Part shown: in pieces, positions 34,826 to 41,462 of the stretch
Layout of the letters: every line of letters begins with the position of its first letter
Position numbering within the stretch: position 1 is the first letter of the stretch
NCBI GenBank assembly: GCA_900290305.1
Contig: OMOG01000118.1
Coordinates: forward strand, 1-44,822
Direction: 5' to 3'
Length of the DNA: 44,822 nt
Origin: Candidatus Sulfopaludibacter sp. SbA4
Lineage (GTDB): Bacteria > Acidobacteriota > Terriglobia > Bryobacterales > Bryobacteraceae
Translations under genes and position numbers: made by a program
Notes under the pieces: generated by a model
The model's database searches: none
What the model was told of the DNA's origin: nothing
The model's input: the letters and a program-made list of their open reading frames with translations, nothing else

Positions 34826-36129
34826 GCCTTCGTGCTCCCCGCCAGTTCGGGCGCCAGGGCCAGCGGCAAATCCACGTAAGCGGTGGTGCCGGCGTTGGGC
34901 TGGCTTTCGATTTCGATGGTACCACCGTGCTCCAGCACCACGTTTCGTGCAATGGCGAGGCCCAGGCCGGTGCCTTTGCCCGGTTCCTTGGTGGTAAAGA
35001 ACGGCTCGAAGACGCGTTCCCGGTCGGCCGCGCGGATGCCGCAGCCGTTGTCGTGCACGGCGAATCCCACGCGATCGGGCGCCACTCTGCGGCAGAAGGT
35101 CCGGATCTCGCCGCCCGGCGGGACGGCATCGAGGGCGTTGCTCAGCAGGATCAGCAGGAGGGTCTCGATGAGATTGCGGTCGGCGTGGATGTGCCGGCCC
35201 TTGCCTTCGGAAACATCCACCACCAGGGTGACTCGCTTGGACTTGATCGCGGGCAGGAAGAAGCTGGAGACCGATTCGACGATCGCGCCCAGATCCTGGA
35301 GATCTTTCTGCATGGGCGTGGCGCGCGTGAAATCCAGCAGCCGCCCGACGAAATGGCGGCAGAAGTTGAGGCCCTCCTCGATGCGCGCGGCGTCTTCATC
35401 GAAGGCGGGATCGGGCGAGCGCATGCGCATCATCTGAACGCGGATCAGCAACGCGGCCAGCGGGGAGTTCAAGTGGTGAGCCGTGCCCGCCGCCATTTTT
35501 CCCATGCTGGTGAGCTTTTCGATTTCGAGCATCCGGCGGCGCCAGTGGACGCGCTCGCGGATGTCGGAGGTCACCTCCAGGAAGTACGCGGGACCGGTGG
35601 GCTCGCGGAAGGGCAGCAGGCTGAGCTGCACTTCGAAGGGCTCGCCGGCCTTGGGCTGCCGCAAGGTTTCGACGTCGAGGACGGCCTCGCCCGTTCCCAC
35701 GCGGCGCATGAATTCCTCCAGCTCGGCGGTCTTCGCGGCGGGCACGATGGGGAGCGGCTGGCCGCAGATCCCGGCCCGCGGATACCCGTACATGCGCTCG
35801 GCGGAAGCATTCCATTCCAGCACGCACAGAGCGGAATCGTAGAGCACGACGGCCCCCGGGAAGGCCTCCAGCAGGCCGCGGTAGCGCTCGCGCGAGCGGC
35901 GCAGGTCCTCCTCGCTTTTGCGACGCTGGCGCGAGACGAACCAGGCGGCCCAGAAGGCCAGGACGAGGGACGTGGCTACGCCACGCGTGATGTACAGGTA
36001 GTGGAGCGTGAGGTAATTGGCGTCGCGAAAGAACCGGTTGTCAATCAGTTCCCAGGCGGCAAACACGATCGAGACAATGGTGATGCTGGAAAGTGTAAGA
36101 GTCGCCCAGAACCACCGCTTCTCAGCCAT
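34822..36129 (-). CDS. Membrane sensor histidine kinase with PAS domain
   Basis: 435 residues. Two TM helices at about 8-28 and 45-65 bracket a short periplasmic loop. A PAS domain follows (about 80-195: YRGLLEAFPGAVVLYDSALC). The dimerisation/phosphoacceptor helix contains GTAHHLNSPLAA (H-box). The ATPase domain carries N-box LLSNALDAV, G1 DNGCGI, F-box FEPFFTTK and G2 GTGLGLA. It is an NtrB/AtoS-like kinase that phosphorylates the overlapping NtrC-type regulator. The PAS residues do not show a heme-binding motif, so the signal (redox, metal or quinone state) is open. It lies 65 bp downstream of a tetraheme cytochrome gene. Confidence 0.95.
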   Translation of the reverse strand: MAEKRWFWATLTLSSITIVSIVFAAWELIDNRFFRDANYLTLHYLYITRGVATSLVLAFWAAWFVSRQRRKSEEDLRRSRERYRGLLEAFPGAVVLYDSALCVLEWNASAERMYGYPRAGICGQPLPIVPAAKTAELEEFMRRVGTGEAVLDVETLRQPKAGEPFEVQLSLLPFREPTGPAYFLEVTSDIRERVHWRRRMLEIEKLTSMGKMAAGTAHHLNSPLAALLIRVQMMRMRSPDPAFDEDAARIEEGLNFCRHFVGRLLDFTRATPMQKDLQDLGAIVESVSSFFLPAIKSKRVTLVVDVSEGKGRHIHADRNLIETLLLILLSNALDAVPPGGEIRTFCRRVAPDRVGFAVHDNGCGIRAADRERVFEPFFTTKEPGKGTGLGLAIARNVVLEHGGTIEIESQPNAGTTAYVDLPLALAPELAGSTKA

Positions 36130-36194
36130 ACGCGCCGTTGGGGCTCATGTTAGCAGAGTTTCGGTGGTTCGGTGCCTTTGCGGAAACCCCTCCC

Positions 36195-37433
36195 TCACGG
36201 GGTGGTCTTCCGCCCCCGTTCCGGCGGCGCATTCAGGAACGCTACCACATCGCCCACATCGCCTTCATTCAAGGTGGGCCATGGTTGTCCCAGCTCACGG
36301 GTGCGCTTGTACATCTTGGGACCGTGCTGCCACAGGGCAGTGGCCAGCGTAATGGACGTGACCCGATCCTTGCCGCGCAGTGCCGGCCCGCCGCCCGTTC
36401 CTTCGGCCTGGCTGCCGTGACAGCCGGCGCAGCCACGCTCGGCGAACGTCGTCTGTCCCATCGCCGAAGACGGCGCCGGATCGAAGTAACTCAAGCTGGC
36501 AAGATAAGCCAGCAGGTCGGCGAATTCCCGGCCCTCAAATGTCGGCCGGGGAATGGAGCGGGCTTCGGAAGCGCGCCACATCTCCGGCGAGTGATTCCAC
36601 ATCAACCCGGCGAACTGGACGATGCTGAGAGGCGATTGCCGCCTGGTCCCCAAGTCCGGTCCCACATGCCCGCCTTTGCCTTCGACCGCGTGGCACTCGA
36701 TACACGACTTGTCCTGGAAGATCTTCCGGCCGCGATCCGGGCTGGCCGGCAGCAGCTCCGTCTCGCGGCGCTGGCCGCCGCAGTTGGCCCGGACATAGGC
36801 CAACAGGTCGTTCATCTCGCGGCCTTCGAAGACCGGCCAAGGCATTTGCCGGCTCCGGGTACCCTTTTCCATCGCGGGCGCGTGGTTCCACATGGCCTGG
36901 GTCCAGCGGATCGGCGTGTCGACTCCCTCCAGGGCGGCGAGATCGGGACCGACCCCGCCGCCTCCGCCGCGCATGGCATGACAGCGTGCGCAGCCTTTCT
37001 TCTGGAACAGACGCTCCCCGTTATCCTGGTCGCCGCGCTCATCGAGGTAACGCGATGTATAGAGGAATGCGAACAGATGCGTCATGTCCTCGTTGCGCAG
37101 ATCGGGGTAGGCGATCTTCTCGGTTTGCATCCGTTCCCACATGCGGGGCGCGTGATTCCACATGGCGCTGACGATCTGGTTCATGCCCGCCTGCTGCGAT
37201 TGGGAGAATCCGAGATCGGGCGCCAGCTTGGCCCCCACGCCGTTCACCGAGTGACAATGCGCGCAACCGTCCTTTTCAAAGAACAGATGGGCGCCGGCGT
37301 GAGGATCGCCGACCATGAAGATAGACCAACGTTGTTGGTCGTTCCGCCGCTGCCAGATGAGTGCAGCGGTCAAAAGGCTTGTGGCGCCGAACGCAGCCAC
37401 CAGCCAGAATGCAATCTGCCGCTTGGGAATCAT
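36195..37433 (-). CDS. Tetraheme c-type cytochrome, paralog
   Basis: 412 residues from the ATG at 37433, which begins MIPKRQIAFWLVAAFGATSL, a signal peptide/anchor; the longer frame is not needed. CxxCH motifs at C57 (CAHCH), C148 (CARCH), C244 (CIECH) and C335 (CAGCH). Each is followed after 33-35 residues by a WN/QH-x-P-x-M element (MWNHAPRM, MWNHAPAM, MWNHSPEM, LWQHGPKM). Domain plan, motif spacing and C-terminal LNEGDVGDVVAFLN match the cytochrome at 32101-33321, so the two arose by duplication and now flank the two-component pair. Probably periplasmic or membrane-anchored electron carrier. First gene of the minus-strand group, divergent from the ferredoxin-NrfD operon. Confidence 0.93.
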   Translation of the reverse strand: MIPKRQIAFWLVAAFGATSLLTAALIWQRRNDQQRWSIFMVGDPHAGAHLFFEKDGCAHCHSVNGVGAKLAPDLGFSQSQQAGMNQIVSAMWNHAPRMWERMQTEKIAYPDLRNEDMTHLFAFLYTSRYLDERGDQDNGERLFQKKGCARCHAMRGGGGGVGPDLAALEGVDTPIRWTQAMWNHAPAMEKGTRSRQMPWPVFEGREMNDLLAYVRANCGGQRRETELLPASPDRGRKIFQDKSCIECHAVEGKGGHVGPDLGTRRQSPLSIVQFAGLMWNHSPEMWRASEARSIPRPTFEGREFADLLAYLASLSYFDPAPSSAMGQTTFAERGCAGCHGSQAEGTGGGPALRGKDRVTSITLATALWQHGPKMYKRTRELGQPWPTLNEGDVGDVVAFLNAPPERGRKTTP

Positions 37434-37590
37434 GCAACACCTCGCTGCCCAGCGCTGTGTGCGCTGAGCACGCCAGCGGCCAAAGTACACCGGCCGAGTC
37501 GACGTTCTGCCGGCACAACCAGATCCAGACTCTCGCGCCTATAAGGAACGGTCACCGGGCGGATCGTGTCGTGTAAGAATCTCGGGCGTT

Positions 37591-37605
37591 GTCCGAAAAC
37601 CGGAC
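37591..37605. promoter_or_regulatory. Inverted repeat, possible NtrC-type upstream site
   Basis: GTCCG-AAAAC-CGGAC, extendable to TTG at left and ACAA at right with gaps. It lies about 75-90 bp upstream of the -24/-12 candidate, the usual distance for enhancer-binding regulators. One copy only, so support is modest. Confidence 0.35.
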
Positions 37606-37680
37606 GTACAAGGCGGCTTCGAATTACCGATCGCTTTCGGGTTAATCAGTTAATCATGCCTGAAATACTCGAAAGGGCTT

Positions 37681-37696
37681 TGGTGCCCGGCGTGCA
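37681..37696 (+). promoter_or_regulatory. Candidate sigma-54 (-24/-12) promoter
   Basis: TGGTGCCCGGCGTGCA: the invariant GG (37682-37683) and GC (37694-37695) are separated by exactly 10 bases, and TGG and TGCA match the consensus flanks. The predicted start is near 37707, 30 bp before the ATG at 37737. An NtrC-type activator is encoded nearby. Confidence 0.55.
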
Positions 37697-37736
37697 ATGT
37701 GGCTGGCGGTCACGCAGTGAAATGGTGAGATGACTT

Positions 37737-38586
37737 ATGGAAGGAACACGGCGCAGTTTTATCCAATTCCTGGCGCGCGGTACGGGCTTACTGCTGGTAG
37801 GGGCGGCGGCGATCCGGTCTGTGACCGGGCACATGTTCCGCACGGTTCTGCCCCCCCGGTCGGTTCCGCACGGTTCTGCCCCCCCGGTCGGTGGCTCCCG
37901 AGAACCGCCGGTGGGTGATGGTCTTCGATCTGGCCAAGTGTGACGGCTGCCGGGACTGTACCAAGGCCTGCACCAAGATGCACTTCGTTCCACCCATGCA
38001 GGAGTGGATCAAGGTCTACGAGGTGGAAGACAACCAGGCGGCCGGCTCGTACTTCCTGCCGCGTACCTGCATGCACTGCGACAACCCGCCGTGCGTGCGC
38101 GGCTGCCCCGTCGGCGCCACTTACAAGCGCACCGACGGCATCGTCATGATGGACCAGGACCGCTGCATCGGCTGCCGCAACTGCATCGCACAGTGTCCCT
38201 ATTCGGCGCGCTTCTTCAACTGGGGCGAACCCCCGCACACGCCCGAGGAGATGAAGGCGGCGTACTCCGTGGAGCACAATTACCCCCACCGCAAGGGCGT
38301 GGTGGAGAAGTGCATCATGTGCCCGGAGATGCTGCGCATGGGCATGCTGCCCGCCTGCGCGGACACCTGCAAAATGGGCGCCATCTACTTCGGCGATGAG
38401 TTCGAAGACGCCGTCACCAACGGCAAGGGCGAAACCATGCAGTTCTCCAAGATTGCCGAAACTGGCGCCGGTTTCCGCTTGATGGAAGAGTTGGGTACTG
38501 AACCGCGCGTGTACTATCTGCCGCCGGTCAACCGCAAGTATCCGTCGCCGGAAGAGAAGCACATGCACGACGCCACGAAAGCTTAA
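37737..38586 (+). pseudogene. Four-cluster ferredoxin subunit (NrfC/PsrB-like), frame interrupted by a tandem duplication
   Basis: The first part (from ATG 37737) encodes a Tat signal, RRSFIQFLARGTGLLLVGAA. The second part, open from GTG 37891, encodes the electron-transfer domain: CDGCRDCTKAC, CMHCDNPPCVRGC, CIGCRNCIAQC and CIMC...PACADTC, enough for four [4Fe-4S] clusters. The two parts are in different frames. A 28-bp sequence occurs twice in tandem (37836-37891); 28 is one more than a multiple of three, and deleting one copy joins the signal and the ferredoxin exactly (..PPRSVAPENRRWVMVFDLAKC). Such subunits carry electrons between a quinone-binding NrfD protein and a partner outside the membrane. 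If translation starts at 37891 the protein would stay in the cytoplasm. NrfD follows 13 bp downstream. Confidence 0.85.
37836..37891 (+). repeat. Perfect 28-bp tandem duplication
   Basis: 37836-37863 and 37864-37891 are identical, each containing a run of seven C. The duplication lies inside the ferredoxin gene between the Tat signal and the first cluster motif and shifts the frame by one. Confidence 0.95.
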
Positions 38587-38599
38587 CGGGAGGGAATCT

Positions 38600-40351
38600 A
38601 TGAACGAGCGTGAAACCAAACTCCTGAAGACCATCGACATGTCGGGGCTGGGCTTTCGTGCCTGGGTGGCGTTCCTGGTCTCGGTTCTGTTGTGGGGAGT
38701 GTTTGCTTATTCCCGCCAACTGCGCTTCGGCCTGATCGAGACCGGCATGCGCGACCAGATCTCCTGGGGCCTCTATATCTCCAACTTCGTATTCTTCATC
38801 GGGATCAGCCACGCGGGCACCCTGATTTCGGCTATCCTCCGCGTCACCGACGCCGGATGGCGGACGCCGATCACCCGCATGGCGGAGGGAATCACCGTGG
38901 TGGCGTTGTGCATCGGCGGCTCCATGGTGCTGGTGGACCTGGGCCGTCCGGACCGCGCGCTGAACCTGTTCCGGTACGGCCGTATCCAATCCCCCATCGT
39001 TTGGGACGTGCTTTCGGTGGGCACCTACTTGACCGGATGCATCCTGTATTTCTATCTCCCGCTGATTCCGGACCTTGGCATCGTAGCCGCACGGCCCGAC
39101 ATCGGCGGCTTCCGGCGCGGTCTCTACCGGGCGCTCTCGCTCGGGTGGATTGGTTCTCCGAAACAGTGGCGCCTGCTGGAAAAGGCCATTTCCATTATGG
39201 CCGTGGCCATCATCCCGCTCGCCATTTCGGTCCATACGGTGGTTTCCTGGATCTTTGCCATGACCCTCAGGCCGGGTTGGGACAGCAGTATTTTCGGCCC
39301 GTATTTCGTAGTGGGAGCAATCTACTCCGGTGCGGCTGCAGTGGTGCTGGCGATGTGCCTGTTGCGCCGTATCTTCCACCTGGAAGACTACCTGAAGCCG
39401 GTTCACTTCCGTAACCTGGGGTTGCTGCTGCTCTCGTTCTCGATGCTCTATCTCTACTTCAACGTCAACGAGTATCTCACCCTGGGGTATAAGGTCCGCG
39501 GGCCGGAGAAGGTGCTGCTGGACCGGCTGTTCTATGGCGATTACGCTCCGTACTTCTGGGTGGTGGCGTTTGTCGGCGTGCTATTGCCGATGGTGCTCAT
39601 GATGCTGGTGCTCGGTCCCAAGCGCTACCGCGATTTCACCGTGCCGGGCCTGGGCGTGGCGTCGTTCATGGCGATTATTGGAGCCTGGGCGAAACGCTAC
39701 CTCATCGTCGTGCCGACGCTTTCGAGCCCCTTCCTGCCGATTCAGGGCGTGCCGAAGGAATGGTCGCATTATGCTCCGAGCTGGGTGGAGTGGTCGATCA
39801 CCGCGGCTGCCTTTGCGGCTTTTCTGCTGCTGTATACACTGCTGGCGAAGACGTTCCCGGTGGTTTCTATTTGGGAGACGCGAGAGACCGGCGAACCGGC
39901 GGAATTGGCGCCGGCCCGCCGTAGCCACACCGTTCGCAACGAACTGGGGGCCGGCGGTCCCGACCATCGTGCTGCTGGCCTGCGCATTACTGTGGAACGC
40001 GCCGGCTGCACGGGGGCAAGGCGCTGCGAAGGGCGGGAAGGCCCCGCAACCGACCACCATCTCGATGGGCTGGCAGGCGCTGAAGCCGGAGGACGCGCCG
40101 CGCGTGGAAGACGGCAGGACCGCTCCAGCCGCCGGCGGAACCCCGCGCTTCTATCTCGATACCAAGCTGCTGTCCTACCCTTGGGCTGCGGGAAGCGGCA
40201 GCAAGCCCAAGGAATCGCCGATCCCCGTGATTGCCGTCTCGGCGCAGTTGAAGGATGCCAAAGGCCAGCCGCTGGCTTACCAGGCGGTCAGCTTCGGACT
40301 GAAGACCTCGCTCGGCCGGCTGGAGTACGGCGCGCGGGCCACCGACGGTGA
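38600..40351 (+). CDS. NrfD/PsrC-type membrane quinone-binding subunit
   Basis: The credible protein is about residues 1-430. It begins MNERETKLLKTIDMSGLGFR and has about nine or ten TM helices, including FVFFIGISHAGTLISAILRV, ISIMAVAIIPLAISVHTVVS and FSMLYLYFNVNEYLTLGYKV, typical of NrfD/PsrC proteins. These sit in the inner membrane, bind (mena)quinol and exchange electrons with a four-cluster ferredoxin subunit. After FPVVSIWETRETGE (near 39890) the frame runs on for about 150 codons of low-complexity Arg/Gly-rich residues that are the shadow of the next gene. The natural stop therefore seems lost, by an indel or read error near 39890-39960. GGGAGG 6 bp before the start is an excellent ribosome-binding site. 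Confidence 0.85.
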   Translation: MNERETKLLKTIDMSGLGFRAWVAFLVSVLLWGVFAYSRQLRFGLIETGMRDQISWGLYISNFVFFIGISHAGTLISAILRVTDAGWRTPITRMAEGITVVALCIGGSMVLVDLGRPDRALNLFRYGRIQSPIVWDVLSVGTYLTGCILYFYLPLIPDLGIVAARPDIGGFRRGLYRALSLGWIGSPKQWRLLEKAISIMAVAIIPLAISVHTVVSWIFAMTLRPGWDSSIFGPYFVVGAIYSGAAAVVLAMCLLRRIFHLEDYLKPVHFRNLGLLLLSFSMLYLYFNVNEYLTLGYKVRGPEKVLLDRLFYGDYAPYFWVVAFVGVLLPMVLMMLVLGPKRYRDFTVPGLGVASFMAIIGAWAKRYLIVVPTLSSPFLPIQGVPKEWSHYAPSWVEWSITAAAFAAFLLLYTLLAKTFPVVSIWETRETGEPAELAPARRSHTVRNELGAGGPDHRAAGLRITVERAGCTGARRCEGREGPATDHHLDGLAGAEAGGRAARGRRQDRSSRRRNPALLSRYQAAVLPLGCGKRQQAQGIADPRDCRLGAVEGCQRPAAGLPGGQLRTEDLARPAGVRRAGHRR

Positions 40352-40727
40352 CGGCAAGGTCCGACTGGTCATCCGCGACCATCGCTTCGGCCAATACCCT
40401 GTGGACGTGGCATACCGCGGCGATGACGACCATCAAAACAGCACTGGGGTAATCATGGTGGATTTCGGCCCGCGGCCGGCGCCGGGGCTGCCGGATAGCG
40501 GCGTGCTGATCGCGCCCACCTTCAGTGCCGCGATCGGTCTGCCGTTTTTGTTTTTCTATGGCTCGATGTGGTGTGTGTTTGCCTATGCGTTTGGTTACCT
40601 GATTTTCTGGCGCATGCGCCGGGAGGGTGCGGGCGCTGTACCTGACCCAGCCACGGCGCTGGATGAGACGTCGACGCCATTTACCCCGATAAAGCCCAGC
40701 CGGCCGGTCAGGCCGATGGTAACGTGA
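39969..40727 (+). CDS. Membrane-anchored Ig-like protein of the electron-transfer operon
   Basis: 252 residues from a GTG at 39969; no ATG exists before 40065, which would cut off the signal. The start region VLLACALLWNAPAARGQG is a short signal peptide. Residues 60-175 form a beta-sandwich-like domain (VIAVSAQLKDAKGQPLAYQA; YGARATDGDGKVRLVIRDHR; QYPVDVAYRGDD), as in bacterial Ig-like or carboxypeptidase-regulatory domains. A C-terminal TM helix (LPFLFFYGSMWCVFAYAFGY) leaves a short basic tail inside the cell. No cofactor motif is seen. It may hold the cytochromes near the NrfD complex. Start and upstream frame are uncertain because NrfD reads through this region. Confidence 0.6.
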   Translation: MLLACALLWNAPAARGQGAAKGGKAPQPTTISMGWQALKPEDAPRVEDGRTAPAAGGTPRFYLDTKLLSYPWAAGSGSKPKESPIPVIAVSAQLKDAKGQPLAYQAVSFGLKTSLGRLEYGARATDGDGKVRLVIRDHRFGQYPVDVAYRGDDDHQNSTGVIMVDFGPRPAPGLPDSGVLIAPTFSAAIGLPFLFFYGSMWCVFAYAFGYLIFWRMRREGAGAVPDPATALDETSTPFTPIKPSRPVRPMVT

Positions 40728-40849
40728 CGGCGTGCTACGCCGCGACTTCGTGGATCAATCGAGACTTACGGGGGCCTACGGCACAACAGCCGAGCAGCCT
40801 GCCTATAACTTAACGAACGTAAGACCAAACCGATAACCGGAGAAAAGAC

Positions 40850-41269
40850 ATGAACAGAATAAAACGACTTATGGCGGGGAATCCGAGAATTGCCATTTTC
40901 CTTGTGCTCCTGCCATCGCTTCTTCTTGGTGGAGGCGCCCCACGCCTCATCGAGATCACTGCAACCAAAGACGCGAAGTTTAAAGTTGCCGGCCAGAAGG
41001 ATTCTGTCATCACGGTAAAACCCGGCGAAGTGGTGCACTTGAAGATCACAGCCCAAAAGGGCCCGGAATTTGAGAAAGACGGGGCGGTTCACAGTTTCAC
41101 CATCAAGGAGTTGAAGGACCAAGGCTGGGACTTGCGCCTCAAAGAAGGCGTAAGTGAGTTCACTTTGGTGGCCCCTGACAAGGCGGGCGAGTACGTGATC
41201 GAATGCACTGTGAAATGCGATCCCAAGCACCACGACGATATGAAGGCAAAATTGATTGTGAAACCTTGA
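40850..41269 (+). CDS. CuA-like cupredoxin
   Basis: 139 residues. A signal/anchor (IAIFLVLLPSLLLGGGA) precedes a cupredoxin fold. The first ligand is H81 in VHSFTIK, matching the His of cytochrome oxidase subunit II. The C-terminal loop is CTVKCDPKHHDDM (C119, C123, H127, H128, M131). Canonical CuA is C-x3-C-x3-H-x2-M, so this loop is one residue longer, and either His could be the ligand. A binuclear CuA centre or a mononuclear red/blue copper site is possible. It would be a soluble or tethered periplasmic electron carrier. GGAG 7 bp before the ATG is a good ribosome-binding site. It lies between the NrfD-Ig pair and the decaheme genes, on the same strand. Confidence 0.85.
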   Translation: MNRIKRLMAGNPRIAIFLVLLPSLLLGGGAPRLIEITATKDAKFKVAGQKDSVITVKPGEVVHLKITAQKGPEFEKDGAVHSFTIKELKDQGWDLRLKEGVSEFTLVAPDKAGEYVIECTVKCDPKHHDDMKAKLIVKP

Positions 41270-41462
41270 CGCAGAAGAGCGATGGCTGTTTCGCGGCGCG
41301 GGTTTTCCGATTTGCGGCTGGGGGGCTGGCAGTCCCGCGGCAGGGCCAGTCTCGCCCAAGCTGGTTTCCGAAGAGCGCGCAAAACGCGGCGGCGGTGCTG
41401 CGATAAGAAATCGGCTCGTCCGATGAGTGCAGATTGCCGGTTGACAATCAAGGGAGGCCGTT

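Larger units (their letters stand above)
37434..37736. other. Divergent control region of the electron-transfer locus
   Basis: 303 bp between two divergent gene groups. It holds no gene. Visible elements are an inverted repeat at 37591-37605 and a sigma-54-like promoter at 37681-37696 reading right, both listed separately. No sigma-70-type pair of comparable quality was found for either direction. Confidence 0.55.

Noticed and set aside
40729-40743. Small hairpin CGGCGT-GCT-ACGCCG after the Ig-like gene
   Set aside because: Six-base stem without U-tract; too weak to call a terminator.
41327-41342. Second sigma-54-like sequence (TGGCAGTCCCGCGGCA) before the decaheme gene
   Set aside because: GG-N10-GC spacing is right but the -12 flank is poor and such matches are expected by chance at this GC content.
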